A stretch of 48,590 nucleotides of DNA from JAGQIB01 sp041393395 (GTDB taxonomy: Bacteria; ARS69): contig JAWKKG010000009.1 of the NCBI GenBank assembly GCA_041393395.1, positions 1 to 48,590 of the forward strand, in the 5' to 3' direction. The notes beneath the pieces were generated by a model. It did no database searches. It was not told where the DNA came from and was given only the letters and a program-made list of their open reading frames with translations. Of the stretch, positions 15,493-24,800 are shown one piece after another. A program made the translations under genes and the position numbers. Numbering within the stretch: position 1 is the first letter of the stretch; each line of letters begins with the position of its first letter.

Positions 15493-16524
15493 TCAAGGGG
15501 ATGCGGGGGGCAAGGTCCGGAGGATCTCGCGGGCCGCGGCGACGGCCTCCTCGACGGCGGGCCCCCCCTCGAACCGGCAACGCTTGGGATCGCCGGGACA
15601 GTCGCGGCCGCACGCGCCGGGCGGGGGCAGGAGATTCCGCGCGACGTTGCCGTGGGGGCCCCAGAGGTCGGGATGGCACGCCGGCAGCGGGCAGAACGGC
15701 GACACGGTCGGCACGCCGAGCGCGCCCGCCAGGTGCATGGTGCCGGTGGACGCGGAAAGGAAGACGTCGCAGGCCGCGATCACCGCCATCGTTCCGCGAA
15801 GGTCGAGGCGTCCCACGAGGTCCACGTACCGAAGTCCCTCGAAGGCGGGGAGGAGCGCGCGCTCGGACTCGCCGCCGGTCAACCCGATCCGGACGTCCGG
15901 ATCGTCCCCGAGCACGGACGCCAGGCGGGCCCAGGTCTCGGGCGGCCAGTTCGGCGCGGAGCCGCCGCTGCCCGGATGGAGGCCCACGATCGGCTCGCCG
16001 GGCGCGATGCCGCCCGCACTCAGGATCTCCTCGCCGAGTCGCCGCTCCGTGTCCGTGAGGAACACCTCGGTGGCGAGGCCGTCGTCGGTCGCACCGATCC
16101 GCCGGCCGAGATCGAGGCAGTAGTCGGCCTCGCTGCGGAGCGGATCGTAGAACCGGCGCACCGCGGACATGCCGGTGAGGACCTGGTAGAGACGTCGGCC
16201 CACGCCGATCCGTCGCGGGATCCCCGCGAGGAACAGCGCGTACGCGAGCCGCTTCGTGGGCAGCAGCAGCAGCGCGTGCGTGAACCGGTGAGACGCGAGG
16301 TCGCGCGCGAGACGCCAGGCGCCGCCGGAGCCCGCGTGTCGCCCCTCGGTGTCATCCAGCAGGATCTGATCGAGGTGCGGGTTCCCGCGGAGCACGGGCT
16401 CGGAGTATGGTCGAACGAGCGCCGCCAAATGGGCCTCGGGAAACGACTTGCGGAGCGCTCGGATGAGCGGCGTCGCGAGCACGACGTCCCCGATGCGATC
16501 GGTCCGGACGATCAGGACGCGCAT
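15493..16524 (-). CDS. Glycosyltransferase family 9 (heptosyltransferase-like)
   Basis: 343 residues from ATG 16522-16524. MRVLIVRTDRIGDVVLATPLIRALRKSFP is the typical GT9 opening. GLHPGSGGSAPNWPPETWARLA and LVGRLDLRGTMAVIAACDVFLSASTGTMHLAGALGVPTVSPF form the donor half. It adds ADP-heptose or a similar sugar to lipopolysaccharide core or another envelope acceptor. The C-terminus has four Cys (PACHPDLWGP, GACGRDCPGDPKRC), unusual for the family and possibly a metal or disulfide site. It is divergent from the flippase-like gene, with 217 bp between; the region holds a possible TAGCGT box at 16714 but no clear -35. Confidence 0.9.
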   Translation of the reverse strand: MRVLIVRTDRIGDVVLATPLIRALRKSFPEAHLAALVRPYSEPVLRGNPHLDQILLDDTEGRHAGSGGAWRLARDLASHRFTHALLLLPTKRLAYALFLAGIPRRIGVGRRLYQVLTGMSAVRRFYDPLRSEADYCLDLGRRIGATDDGLATEVFLTDTERRLGEEILSAGGIAPGEPIVGLHPGSGGSAPNWPPETWARLASVLGDDPDVRIGLTGGESERALLPAFEGLRYVDLVGRLDLRGTMAVIAACDVFLSASTGTMHLAGALGVPTVSPFCPLPACHPDLWGPHGNVARNLLPPPGACGRDCPGDPKRCRFEGGPAVEEAVAAAREILRTLPPASP

Positions 16525-16741
16525 GGGCGGCTCCGCCGGGATCCGGGTCCCGATTCGGGGGTTGGCCCCACGAGCTTCGGCCTTCGGTCGACGAACTCGC
16601 GGCGGCGTCCGACGAGATTCGAGCGGGGGCGACGGCGCGTCAAGGGCGGCCGGCGGGGACGGACGGGCGGCGGGCAACCGATCGCCCGAGGTCGCCGGAA
16701 GCACGAGGGTCTGCTAGCGTCCGAGGCCCACGGAGGCGAGC

Positions 16742-17839
16742 TTGGAAAACCCGCAGGAAATCGAGTCCGGTCCCGGCCGCACCTTCGACTTCGGACCGCG
16801 ACGTTTCCTCTCGGCGCTGATCCTGGCGCTCGCGCTCGCGATCGTGGGGGCGGCGGTCGGGGTGCTGTCGCGGGGGGGCGCGCTCGACCTCGCCGCCGCG
16901 CGTCCGGCGCAGCCCGCGTTGCTCGCGGTCGCGCTCCTCGTCACCGTCATCGACGTTCTCGCGGCCGGTCTCCGGCTGCACGTGCTCGCCCACCGCATCT
17001 CCCCCCGGGTCCGGTTGCGGGACTGCGTCCGTGCGAGTCTCGCGAACACCTGCCTCGCCGGGCTCACGCCGAGCCAGGCCGGAGGCGGCGCCGCGCAGCT
17101 CTACGTGCTGAACCGGGCGGGACTGCCGTGGCGGGCGGGCGTCGCCATCGGAACGATCAACTTCCTCGCCTCGATCGCCGTGCTCGCGCTGGCGGGACTC
17201 GTGGCGCGCATCGGACTCCACGACGCGCTGCCCGGATGGCTGCGCCTCTCCACGACCGCCACGGTGACGGCGCTGGGTCTGCTCACGATCGCGTTGCTCG
17301 CACTCCTCCGGTGGGGACAGCTCGCGCCGACCCAGGACTCGATCGATTCCTCGCGCGGCGTCAAGCGCGCGGTCCTCCAGACGCGCAAGTTCCTGCACGA
17401 CTCGCTCGAGATCGCTCGGGAGCTGTTTCGCGAGCATCCGCGACACACCGCGGCCACGATTCCGCTGACCGCGCTCGTGTACGGCGCGAAGCTCGCGTTC
17501 ACGATCGTGGTCTTCCGTGCGTACTGTCCGGCGGGCCACTTCGACGACATGATCGGTGCGTTGCTCGTGCTGGTCCTCGCGCTGTACTTCGCGCCGACGC
17601 CGGGGGCCAGCGGCCTGGCCGAAGGCGCGACGACGGCGTATCTCGCGGGGGCGCTCGGAACCGCCTCCGCCGCGGGTTTCGCCCTGTGGTGGCGCACGCT
17701 CGCCCTCTACGTTCCCGTCGTGATCGGAGGCTTCGTGATTCTCGCCGAACTCGCTCGCGACGCGCGTCCGCTCGCCGCGCCGCGCAAGTCCGGTCGCTCG
17801 ACCCCGGAGTCGGCGGCCCCGAACCGCCACGCCGCCTGA
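16742..17839 (+). CDS. Flippase-like integral membrane protein (lysylphosphatidylglycerol synthase TM-region/UPF0104 type)
   Basis: 365 residues from TTG 16742, with GGAGGCGAG just before. Eight or so hydrophobic spans, with the family features VTVIDVLAAGLRLHVLAHR, SLANTCLAGLTPSQAGGGAAQLYVLNRAG (the conserved TPS..GG..Q/A loop), and APTPGASGLAEGATTAYLAG. Relatives include the membrane half of MprF and archaeal AglD-type proteins, generally involved in moving or synthesising lipid-linked compounds. No catalytic soluble domain is attached. Its stop overlaps the start of the next gene by one base (TGATG), so both are co-translated. Confidence 0.85.
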   Translation: MENPQEIESGPGRTFDFGPRRFLSALILALALAIVGAAVGVLSRGGALDLAAARPAQPALLAVALLVTVIDVLAAGLRLHVLAHRISPRVRLRDCVRASLANTCLAGLTPSQAGGGAAQLYVLNRAGLPWRAGVAIGTINFLASIAVLALAGLVARIGLHDALPGWLRLSTTATVTALGLLTIALLALLRWGQLAPTQDSIDSSRGVKRAVLQTRKFLHDSLEIARELFREHPRHTAATIPLTALVYGAKLAFTIVVFRAYCPAGHFDDMIGALLVLVLALYFAPTPGASGLAEGATTAYLAGALGTASAAGFALWWRTLALYVPVVIGGFVILAELARDARPLAAPRKSGRSTPESAAPNRHAA

Positions 17840-18198
17840 TGCGTTCGTTTCTCGTTCACTGGGCGCTGAGCTCGCTCGCGCTGGCCCTCACGGCCTGGAT
17901 CCTGCCCGGGGTGACCGTGTCGTCGCCGGCGGCGCTCGTGGTGGGCGCGCTGGTGCTCGGCTTCCTGAACGCGGTCGTGCGTCCCGTGCTCCTGATCCTC
18001 ACGCTGCCGCTCACGATCCTCACGCTCGGGCTGTTCTATCTCGTGCTGAACGGACTCCTGTTCGCGCTGGCCGCCACGGTGGTGCCCGGGTTCGCGGTCG
18101 CCGGGTTCGGATCCGCGATGCTCGGCGCGATCCTCATGGGAATCTTCTCCTTGTTCATCGCGAACTCGTCTTCCTCTTCCGCGCGCGACCGGGAGTAA
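17839..18198 (+). CDS. Small membrane protein of the phage-holin-4/YvlD-like family
   Basis: 119 residues in four hydrophobic segments: LVHWALSSLALALTAWILPG, ALVVGALVLGFLNAVVRPVL, the Pro/Leu-rich ILTLPLTILTLGLFYLVLNGL, and AMLGAILMGIFSLFIA. The NAVVRP and LTLPLTILTLGLF motifs are characteristic of the family (YvlD in Bacillus and related small proteins). The cellular role is not established for most members. It is coupled by TGATG to the flippase-like gene and followed 8 bp later by the thioesterase gene, so it links the envelope genes to the housekeeping run. The C-terminus is Ser-rich and polar. Confidence 0.85.
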   Translation: MRSFLVHWALSSLALALTAWILPGVTVSSPAALVVGALVLGFLNAVVRPVLLILTLPLTILTLGLFYLVLNGLLFALAATVVPGFAVAGFGSAMLGAILMGIFSLFIANSSSSSARDRE

Positions 18199-18206
18199 CT
18201 CGAGCC

Positions 18207-18692
18207 ATGACCACGCCGTACGCGTGCACGTTCCCGATCCGGTTCAACGACATCGACGCCGCGGGCATCGTTTACTTCCCGCGTCTGCTGCACTTCTGCC
18301 ACTGTGCGCTCGAGGACTTCGTCACGGACCGGAGCGCGCGGAGTTATCGCCGCTACGTGACCGACGGCCTCGTGTTCCCGGTGATCAAGATCGAGGGCGG
18401 GTTCTTCCGTCGCGTGCACTACCTGGATCGACTGCAGGTGCTCGTGCAGTGCGAGGAGATCCGCACCCACGCGTTCCGGATGCGGTACGACCTCGCCGTC
18501 ATTCCGGGCGAGGGGGGCGGCGTGCCGCAGGACTCCGCCCGGATCGTGATCGCGCAGGCAGTCACGCGCGTGCAGGATTTCACGCTGGAGGAGGTCCCGG
18601 CGGATCTGCGCACGGCGCTGGAATCCGTGGCCCTGGCTGCGCCGGAACCGCCGTCCGGGGGCTCGCTTGACACCCGTCGGGGCCGGAATTAG
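18207..18692 (+). CDS. Acyl-CoA thioesterase, hot-dog fold (4-hydroxybenzoyl-CoA thioesterase-like)
   Basis: 161 residues. IRFNDIDAAGIVYFPRLLHF is the classic hot-dog thioesterase helix start, with the catalytic Asp in the D-x-D-A-A-G-I-V-Y-F segment (D-x-x-G-x-x-Y/F). The GGFFRRVHYLDRLQVLVQ and FRMRYDL strands follow. Length is typical. The substrate is unknown; the family ranges from aryl-CoA to long-chain acyl-CoA. Cytoplasmic. The last codons contain a good promoter for the downstream thymidine kinase gene, so the operon is probably re-initiated there. Confidence 0.85.
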   Translation: MTTPYACTFPIRFNDIDAAGIVYFPRLLHFCHCALEDFVTDRSARSYRRYVTDGLVFPVIKIEGGFFRRVHYLDRLQVLVQCEEIRTHAFRMRYDLAVIPGEGGGVPQDSARIVIAQAVTRVQDFTLEEVPADLRTALESVALAAPEPPSGGSLDTRRGRN

Positions 18693-18695
18693 CCT
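18667..18695 (+). promoter_or_regulatory. Sigma-70-type promoter inside the thioesterase 3' end, reading into tdk
   Basis: TTGACA at 18667-18672 is a perfect -35 box. It is followed by exactly 17 bp and TAGCCT (18690-18695), a TAnnnT -10. Transcription would begin near 18702, about 54 bases before tdk. One of the clearest housekeeping-type promoters in the window. Confidence 0.65.
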
Positions 18696-18755
18696 GCCTA
18701 CGCCACGAAAGCCAGCGTACCGGCCCGCTGCGCCGGGCTACGAGGGGAGGCGGGG

Positions 18756-19379
18756 ATGCCGGGCTCGCGATTGTCCGCGGACCTCCGTCCGGCCCGGGAA
18801 GGCCGGATCGAAGTCATCTGCGGCAGCATGTTCAGCGGGAAGTCCGAGGAGCTGATCCGTCGCCTCGTGCGCGCACGCATCGCGCGCCAGCAGGTGCAAG
18901 CGTTCAAGCCGGCGGTCGACGACCGCTACGCGCGGGACCACGTCGTGTCGCACAGCGGACAGCGGATCCCTTCCTGTGAAATCGACTCGGCCGAGGACAT
19001 CCTGCGGCTCGTGCAGCCGGAGACCCAGGTCGTGGCGATCGACGAGGCCCAGTTCCTGGACGCCGGCCTGGTGGACGTGGTCGAGGAGCTCGCGAATCGC
19101 GGCTGCCGGGTGATCGTGGCCGGCCTGGATCAGGACTACCGCGGCCGCCCGTTCGAGCCCGTGCCCCAGCTGATGGCGATCGCGGAGAGCGTGACCAAGA
19201 CGATGGCCGTGTGCGTCGTGTGCGGGCGCGCGGCGAACCGGACCCAGCGACTGGTGGAAACCGAGGATCGGGTCCTGGTGGGAGCGGCCGAGGCGTACGA
19301 GGCGCGCTGCCGCGAGTGCTGGACCCCCGATCCGGCGGCCGCGACGGAGCGCCCGAGGGCCGCGGCCCTGGCCGAGTGA
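18756..19379 (+). CDS. tdk: Thymidine kinase
   Basis: 207 residues. The Walker A loop GSMFSGKS is at 23-30, the general base is E97 in VVAIDEAQF, and a structural zinc site is made by C153, C156, C185 and C188 (CVVC and CREC). This is the type II (TK1-like) tetrameric enzyme that phosphorylates thymidine with ATP for nucleotide salvage. The lasso region between V-L-V-G and the second Cys pair is normal. It pairs functionally with the purine nucleoside phosphorylase encoded downstream. The GTGA junction with the next gene (start codon overlapping the stop by three bases) indicates coupling. Confidence 0.95.
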   Translation: MPGSRLSADLRPAREGRIEVICGSMFSGKSEELIRRLVRARIARQQVQAFKPAVDDRYARDHVVSHSGQRIPSCEIDSAEDILRLVQPETQVVAIDEAQFLDAGLVDVVEELANRGCRVIVAGLDQDYRGRPFEPVPQLMAIAESVTKTMAVCVVCGRAANRTQRLVETEDRVLVGAAEAYEARCRECWTPDPAAATERPRAAALAE

Positions 19380-20044
19380 GCTCGGTCGGCGAGAACTGGC
19401 GCGGCGTGGTCGCGCGGGTCGTCGCGGCGGCGGAGCGGGCGGGCCGGGCCCCCGAGGAGATCCGGATCTGCGCCGTGACCAAGTACTCGGCCCTGCCGGC
19501 GATCCGGGAGGCAGTGGCCGCGGGGGCGCGTCTGCTGGGGGAGAGCCGGGTCCAGGACGCGGCGCCCAAGATCGAAGCGGGGGTGGAGGGCGCCGAGTGG
19601 CACCTCATCGGGCACCTCCAGCGGAACAAGGCCCGCCGGGCCGTGGAGCTGTTCGAGGTCGTCCAGTCGGTGGATTCGCTTGCGCTCGCGGCGCGTTTGG
19701 CCGATCTGGGAGAGGAGAGGGGAAGGGCGGTGCGGGGGTTCCTCGAGGTGAACACCTCGGGCGAGGGCTCGAAGACCGGGATGCCGCTCGCGGCGGCGGA
19801 GGCGGCGCTGGAGGAGATCCGGCGACTCCCCGGGCTCGAGATCCGAGGCCTCATGACGATGGCGCCGTTCACGGAGGACGAGGAAGCGATCCGGAAGTCG
19901 TTCCGCTCGCTTCGTGCGCTGCGTGACGCGGCCGGGGGACCGGCGGCGCTGCCCGAGCTCTCGATGGGCATGAGCAACGACTTCGAGATCGCGGTGGAAG
20001 AGGGCGCGACCCTGGTTCGCGTGGGAACCGCGATCTTCGGATAG
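19376..20044 (+). CDS. yggS: YggS/PLPBP-type pyridoxal-phosphate homeostasis protein
   Basis: 222 residues when started at GTG 19376, which overlaps the tdk stop (GTGA). The PLP-binding lysine is K36 in ICAVTKYS. LLGESRVQDAAPKIE, WHLIGHLQRNKARRAV, FLEVNTSGEGSKTGM, LMTMAPF and SMGMSNDFEIAVEEGATLVRVGTAIFG are all family hallmarks of this single-domain TIM-barrel protein. It buffers and delivers pyridoxal phosphate and affects amino-acid and coenzyme balance rather than catalysing a known reaction. As in many bacteria it is followed by a yggT gene and a DivIVA-like gene, a conserved neighbourhood linked to the cell envelope and division. Confidence 0.94.
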   Translation: MSSVGENWRGVVARVVAAAERAGRAPEEIRICAVTKYSALPAIREAVAAGARLLGESRVQDAAPKIEAGVEGAEWHLIGHLQRNKARRAVELFEVVQSVDSLALAARLADLGEERGRAVRGFLEVNTSGEGSKTGMPLAAAEAALEEIRRLPGLEIRGLMTMAPFTEDEEAIRKSFRSLRALRDAAGGPAALPELSMGMSNDFEIAVEEGATLVRVGTAIFG

Positions 20045-20062
20045 TCGGACGAGGGAGGAGAG

Positions 20063-20362
20063 ATGTTCGTGGCCGGAAACGCAATGCTCGCGATCGCTCA
20101 GCTCGTGAGCACGCTCGCGCAGCTCTACGTGTTCATCCTGATCGGACGCGTGATCTGCTCGTGGGTGAACGCGGATCCGTACAATCCCATCGTCCGGTTC
20201 ATCTACCAGGCGACCGACCCGTTTCTCGAGAGGATCCAGCGAATCGTCCCGCCGATCGCCGGACTCGACTTCTCGCCTTTCATCGCGATCTTGATCGTGC
20301 AGATCCTGATCCAGGGGTTCCTCGCGAATTCGCTGGCGGACTGGGCACGCAGGCTCGGCTAG
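20063..20362 (+). CDS. yggT: YggT-family small membrane protein
   Basis: 99 residues with two hydrophobic segments: LVSTLAQLYVFILIGRVICSWV and a C-terminal FSPFIAILIVQILIQGFLA. The loop NPIVRFIYQATDPFLERIQRIVPP and the G-x-D-F-S-P motif define the family. The function is not firmly known; the usual partners are yggS and DivIVA/sepF genes, and an envelope or ion-homeostasis role is proposed. It has a ribosome site (GGAGGAGAG) just upstream and lies 18 bp after yggS. Confidence 0.93.
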   Translation: MFVAGNAMLAIAQLVSTLAQLYVFILIGRVICSWVNADPYNPIVRFIYQATDPFLERIQRIVPPIAGLDFSPFIAILIVQILIQGFLANSLADWARRLG

Positions 20363-20370
20363 GAGGAACC

Positions 20371-21051
20371 ATGAAGATCGGACCCGTCGACATCCGGAAT
20401 CACTCGTTCGCGCGCCGCGCGATGCGCGGGCTCGACGAAGCCGAGGTGCGGGCGTACCTGGACCTGGTCGCGGACAGCCTGCAGGAGGCGATCCTCGAGA
20501 ACGAGGAGATGAAGAACCAGCTCGATCGCCTCGACGCGCGGATCGGCGAGTACGGGAATCTCGAGCGGACGCTGCGCGACTCGCTCGTCGCGGGCGAGAA
20601 GGTCGCGGATGAACGTCTCCGCCAGGCGGAGCGCGAGGCGCAGATCGTGATCAAGGGCGCCGAGGTCGAGGCGGAGAAGATCGTCGGCGGGGCGCGGCAG
20701 GAGGTCGCGCGGCTGCGCGCCGCGATCGACGATCTCCGCCGCCAGCGCATCACGTACGCGGAGCGCTTCCGCGCGCTGCTGCGTTCGCAGTTCAAGATCC
20801 TGGAGGCGAGCCTCGAGAGCTACGATCCGGACGGCAGCGACGTGGATCGCGTGCTCGACGAGATCGATCGCAGTCTCTCCTCCACGCACGAGCCCGTGTC
20901 GCCCTTCCACCGGGCGTCCTCGCCCGCGCACCCCGCCGGGGCGAGCGACTCCGGCGAGATGCCGCGCCCGCCCGTGAACTCGTACCTCGGCGAGGAGGGT
21001 CTCTTCACCGCGGCCGGCTCGGAAGACGAGTCCCGCTCCGAAGAGGGCTGA
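20371..21051 (+). CDS. DivIVA-domain coiled-coil protein
   Basis: 226 residues. The N-terminus MKIGPVDIRNHSFARRAMRGLDEAEVRAYLDLVAD is the DivIVA membrane-targeting domain (the D-I-x-N-x-x-F pattern and a YLD helix). A long heptad coiled coil follows from about 45 to 175, then an acidic, Pro/Ser-rich tail ending EDESRSEEG. DivIVA-type proteins sense curved membrane and recruit division or polar factors. AGGAGG precedes the ATG at 20371. The stop and the next ATG overlap by one base. The disordered tail is longer than in minimal DivIVA domains and could be a docking segment. Confidence 0.9.
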   Translation: MKIGPVDIRNHSFARRAMRGLDEAEVRAYLDLVADSLQEAILENEEMKNQLDRLDARIGEYGNLERTLRDSLVAGEKVADERLRQAEREAQIVIKGAEVEAEKIVGGARQEVARLRAAIDDLRRQRITYAERFRALLRSQFKILEASLESYDPDGSDVDRVLDEIDRSLSSTHEPVSPFHRASSPAHPAGASDSGEMPRPPVNSYLGEEGLFTAAGSEDESRSEEG

Positions 21052-21881
21052 TGGCCGAGCTCGCGCAGCGCCTCGAACAGGCCCGGGAGTTTCTCCGGGC
21101 CCGGGGCATCGGGGAGCCGAAGGTCGCGCTCGTGCTCGGGTCCGGCCTGTCGGACGCGATCGCGCTCGAGAACTCCGTCTCCGTTCCGTACGCCGAGATC
21201 CCCGGCTTCCCGAGCTCGCCGGGTGGCGCCGTGGCGGGCCACGCCGGACGTCTCGAGGCGGGAAACCTGGCCGGCGTGCCGGTTCTGGTCCTGCACGGGC
21301 GCGTGCACTACTATGAGGGCGTCGAACTGTCCGAGGCGACGTTCCCGGTCCGCGTGGCCAAGAGCCTCGGGGCGCGCTGGATCGGATTGACGAACGCTTC
21401 GGGCGGGATCGATCCCGCCTACGAGGTCGGTGACCTCGTGCTGATCACGGATCACCTGAACCTCCTGGGTGACAATCCGCTGATCGGTCCGAACGACGAT
21501 TCGATCGGTCCGCGTTTCCCGGACATGTCGAAGGCCTACGATCCGGAGCTCCGGCGCCGTGCGGAACGCGTGGCGCGGGAGACGGGCCTCTCGCTGAAGC
21601 ACGGCGTGTACGCCGCCGTGGCGGGGCCGACGTACGAGACGCCCACGGAGCTGCGCCTCCTGCGTCTCGCGGGCGCGGATCTCGTGGGCATGTCGACGGT
21701 GCCGGAGACGATCGTCGCCGTGCACGGAGGACTGAAGGTCCTCGGGCTCTCGGTGGTGACGGACCTCGCGTTCCCGGAGGCCGCCGAATCGGTGAGCCAC
21801 GAGGCGGTCGTGAAGGCGGCACGTGCCGCGGCCGGCAAGGTGGCGGCGCTGTTGACCGGGGTGATCCGGGAGGAAGCGTGA
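21051..21881 (+). CDS. Purine nucleoside phosphorylase (trimeric PNP family)
   Basis: 276 residues. VALVLGSGLSDAI is the phosphate-binding start, HAGRLEAGNLAG and VLHGRVHYYEG follow, WIGLTNASGGID is the base and phosphate loop, and VYAAVAGPTYETPTELRLLRLAGADLVGMSTVPE is the PNP/MTAP signature. It cleaves purine nucleosides with phosphate to ribose-1-phosphate and base. Residue 238 is Asp (SVVTDLAFPE) where 6-oxopurine-specific mammalian enzymes have Asn; an Asp here is associated with 6-aminopurine acceptance, so adenosine may be a substrate. It sits between the DivIVA-like gene (TGATG) and ileS (GTGA), fully coupled. Confidence 0.93.
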   Translation: MAELAQRLEQAREFLRARGIGEPKVALVLGSGLSDAIALENSVSVPYAEIPGFPSSPGGAVAGHAGRLEAGNLAGVPVLVLHGRVHYYEGVELSEATFPVRVAKSLGARWIGLTNASGGIDPAYEVGDLVLITDHLNLLGDNPLIGPNDDSIGPRFPDMSKAYDPELRRRAERVARETGLSLKHGVYAAVAGPTYETPTELRLLRLAGADLVGMSTVPETIVAVHGGLKVLGLSVVTDLAFPEAAESVSHEAVVKAARAAAGKVAALLTGVIREEA

Positions 21882-24800
21882 CCCAGGAGACCGAGACTCT
21901 CTATCCGCTGGACGACGTCACCGCGTCGGCGCGAGACACCGAGGTCGCGCTGCTCGACCAGTGGCGCAAGCGCGACGTCTTCGCGCGCACGCTCGCCGAG
22001 CGCGCCGGTGCCAAGCCCTTCGTGTTCTTCGAGGGCCCGCCCACCGCGAACGGCAAGCCGGGCGTCCACCACGTGCTCGCGCGCACCGTGAAGGATCTCG
22101 TGTGCCGCTACTGGACGATGCGCGGCCGCTACGTGGATCGTCGCGGCGGGTGGGACACGCACGGCCTGCCGGTGGAGCTCGAGGTCGAGAAGCAGCTCGG
22201 CATCTCGAACAAGCGCGAGATCGAGCAGAGGGTCGGCATCGAGGAGTTCAACAAGAAGTGCCGCGAGTCGGTCTTCACGTACCTCGAGGACTGGCGACGT
22301 CTGACCGAGCGCATCGCGTACTGGGTCGACATGGAGCGCGAGTACGTCACCCTCAAGAACCCGTACATCGAGTCCGTGTGGGCGCTCGTGAAGCGCATCC
22401 ACGACCAGGGGCTCCTGTACCGCGGCTTCAAGACGGTGCCGTACTCCACGAAATCGGGCACGGTCCTCTCGGACCACGAGCTCGCGCTCGGCTATCGCGA
22501 GGTGGAGGACCCTTCGGTGTTCGTGCGGTTCCGCGCCGCCGAAGATCCCGGTCTCTTCTACCTCGTGTGGACGACCACTCCCTGGACGCTGCCCGGCAAC
22601 GCGGCGCTCGCCGTGCATCCGGACGTGACGTACGTCGTCGCGCGCGCGGGTGAGGAGCGCCTGATCCTCGCGAAGGACCTGCTCGGCGTGCTCGAGGGAG
22701 ACGTCGAGGTGGAGCGGGAGGTCCGCGGCCGCGACCTCGTGGGCAAGCGCTACGAGCCGCTGTTCCCGTTCTGGGGCGACCTCTCGGGCGAGCGGCCGAA
22801 CGCGTACACGGTGATCGCCGAGGAGTTCGTGACCACCACGGACGGCACCGGACTCGTGCACATCGCGCCCGCGTTCGGCGCGGATGATCTCGAGGCCGGA
22901 AACCGGCACGGGCTGCCGCGCCTCAAGCACGTGGACGACGAGGGCAACTTCACCGAGATCGCGGGCGAGTTCGCGGGACTGTGGTTCAAGGACGCGGACA
23001 AGCCGGTCTCGCGCGACCTGAAGTCGCGCGGCCTGATGTACCGGCAGGCCACGTACAAGCACACGTATCCGTTCAACTGGCGCGGCCAGGATCCGCTGAT
23101 GTACGTCGCGCGGGAGGCCTGGTACATCCGCACCACGGCGGTGAAGGACCGGCTCGTGGAGCTGAACCGCGAGATTCGCTGGGTGCCCGGCCACGTGCGT
23201 GACGGACGCTTCGGCAACTGGCTCGAGAACAACGTCGACTGGGCGCTCTCGCGCGAGCGGTTCTGGGGCACGCCGCTGCCGGTCTGGGTCTCCGATCGCG
23301 ATCCGGAGCAGTGGGAGGTGATCGGTTCCGTGCAGCAGCTCTCCGAGCGCGCCGGCCGCGACCTCTCGGATCTCGACCTGCACCGCCCTTACGTGGACGA
23401 GATCACCTGGGCGGACGGACACGGCGGCACGATGCGTCGCGTCCCCGAGGTCATGGACGTGTGGTTCGACTCGGGCGCGATGCCGTTCGCGCAGTGGCAC
23501 TGGCCGTTCGAGCACGAGGCCGAGCAGGCGTCGCAGTTCCCGGCCGACTTCATCTGCGAGGGCATCGATCAGACGCGCGGCTGGTTCTACTCGCTGCACG
23601 CGATCGCGACCCTGGTGCAGAACTCCGTCGCCTACAAGTCCTGCCTCGTCACCGGCCTGCTCATGGCCGAGGACGGTCGCAAGATGTCGAAGTCGCTGAA
23701 GAACACGGTGGATCCGTGGGACGCGATCGACCTCGGCGGCGCGGACGCGCTGCGCTGGTTCATGACCGTCACGAACAATCCCGCGGGCGCGATGCGCTTC
23801 AGCGAGGATGGAGTGCGCGAGGTCGCCCGCAAGATCCTGGACACGCTCCGCAACGTGTACGTGTTCTTCGCGCGCTACGCGAACCTCGATGGCTGGGTGG
23901 CGGGATCCGCCGCGCCGGCGCTCGCGGAGCGTCCCACGCTCGATCGCTGGATCCTGTCGCGGCTCTCCGCGCTGGTGGAATCGACCACGCGCGACCTCGC
24001 GGATCTCGAGATCTCGCGCGCCGGTCGCGCGATCGAGCAGTTCGTGATCGAGGACCTCTCGAACTGGTACGTGCGACGCAGCCGGGATCGCTTCTGGGCG
24101 GCCGGCCTGCCGGACGACAAGCGTGCCGCGTACGCCACGCTGCACGAGGCGCTGGAGACGGTGGCGCGCCTGATGGCGCCGTTCACGCCGTTCCTCTCGG
24201 AGCGGATCTGGCTCGGTCTCACCGGTCCGCTGGACGGCGGCGACAGCGTGCACCTCGCCGGGTGGCCGGAGGCGAACACCGCCGCCCGCGACGCGACGCT
24301 CGAACGCCGCATGGAAGACGTGCGCCGAGTGGTGAGGCTCGGCCGCGCCGGCCGCAACCGCGCGAACGTGAAGACCCGCCAGCCGCTCGGCCAGGTGCAG
24401 ATCGTGCCGCCCGCGGAGGCGGAGCCGCTGGACGACCAGCTCGCTGCGATCGTGCTGGACGAACTGAACGTGAAGGGTTGCCTCTCGCTCGAGCCGGGCG
24501 CCGTGGTCACGGAGCTGCGCGCGAAGCCCCGCTTCGACGTGCTCGGTCCGCGGTTCGGTGGCGCCATGAAGTCGGTCGCCGCGGCGATCCGCGAGCTCGA
24601 CACCGAGGCCGTGGCCACGCTGGAGCGCGACGGCGAGGTCGAGGTCGCGGTGGCGGGCGAGACGCACCGCATCCGCCGGGACGAAGTCCAGGTGGAGCAC
24701 GATGATCCGCCCGGCATGGTGCTGGAGCGCGAGGTCGGCTGGTCCGTCGCGCTCGACCTCGCGATCTCCGACGAGCTCCGAGACGAAGGCTTCGCGCGCG

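Noticed and set aside
15652..18198. Long plus-strand open frame running into the small membrane protein gene
   Set aside because: Only its last 119 codons (from ATG 17839) are a protein; the rest is shadow of the GT9 gene, an intergenic stretch and an out-of-frame reading of the flippase-like gene.
21536..24700. Very long minus-strand open frame (1054 codons) opposite ileS
   Set aside because: It is antisense to a certain ileS gene. It is rich in Arg/His/Glu in the manner of GC-rich shadow frames and shows no domain or ribosome site.
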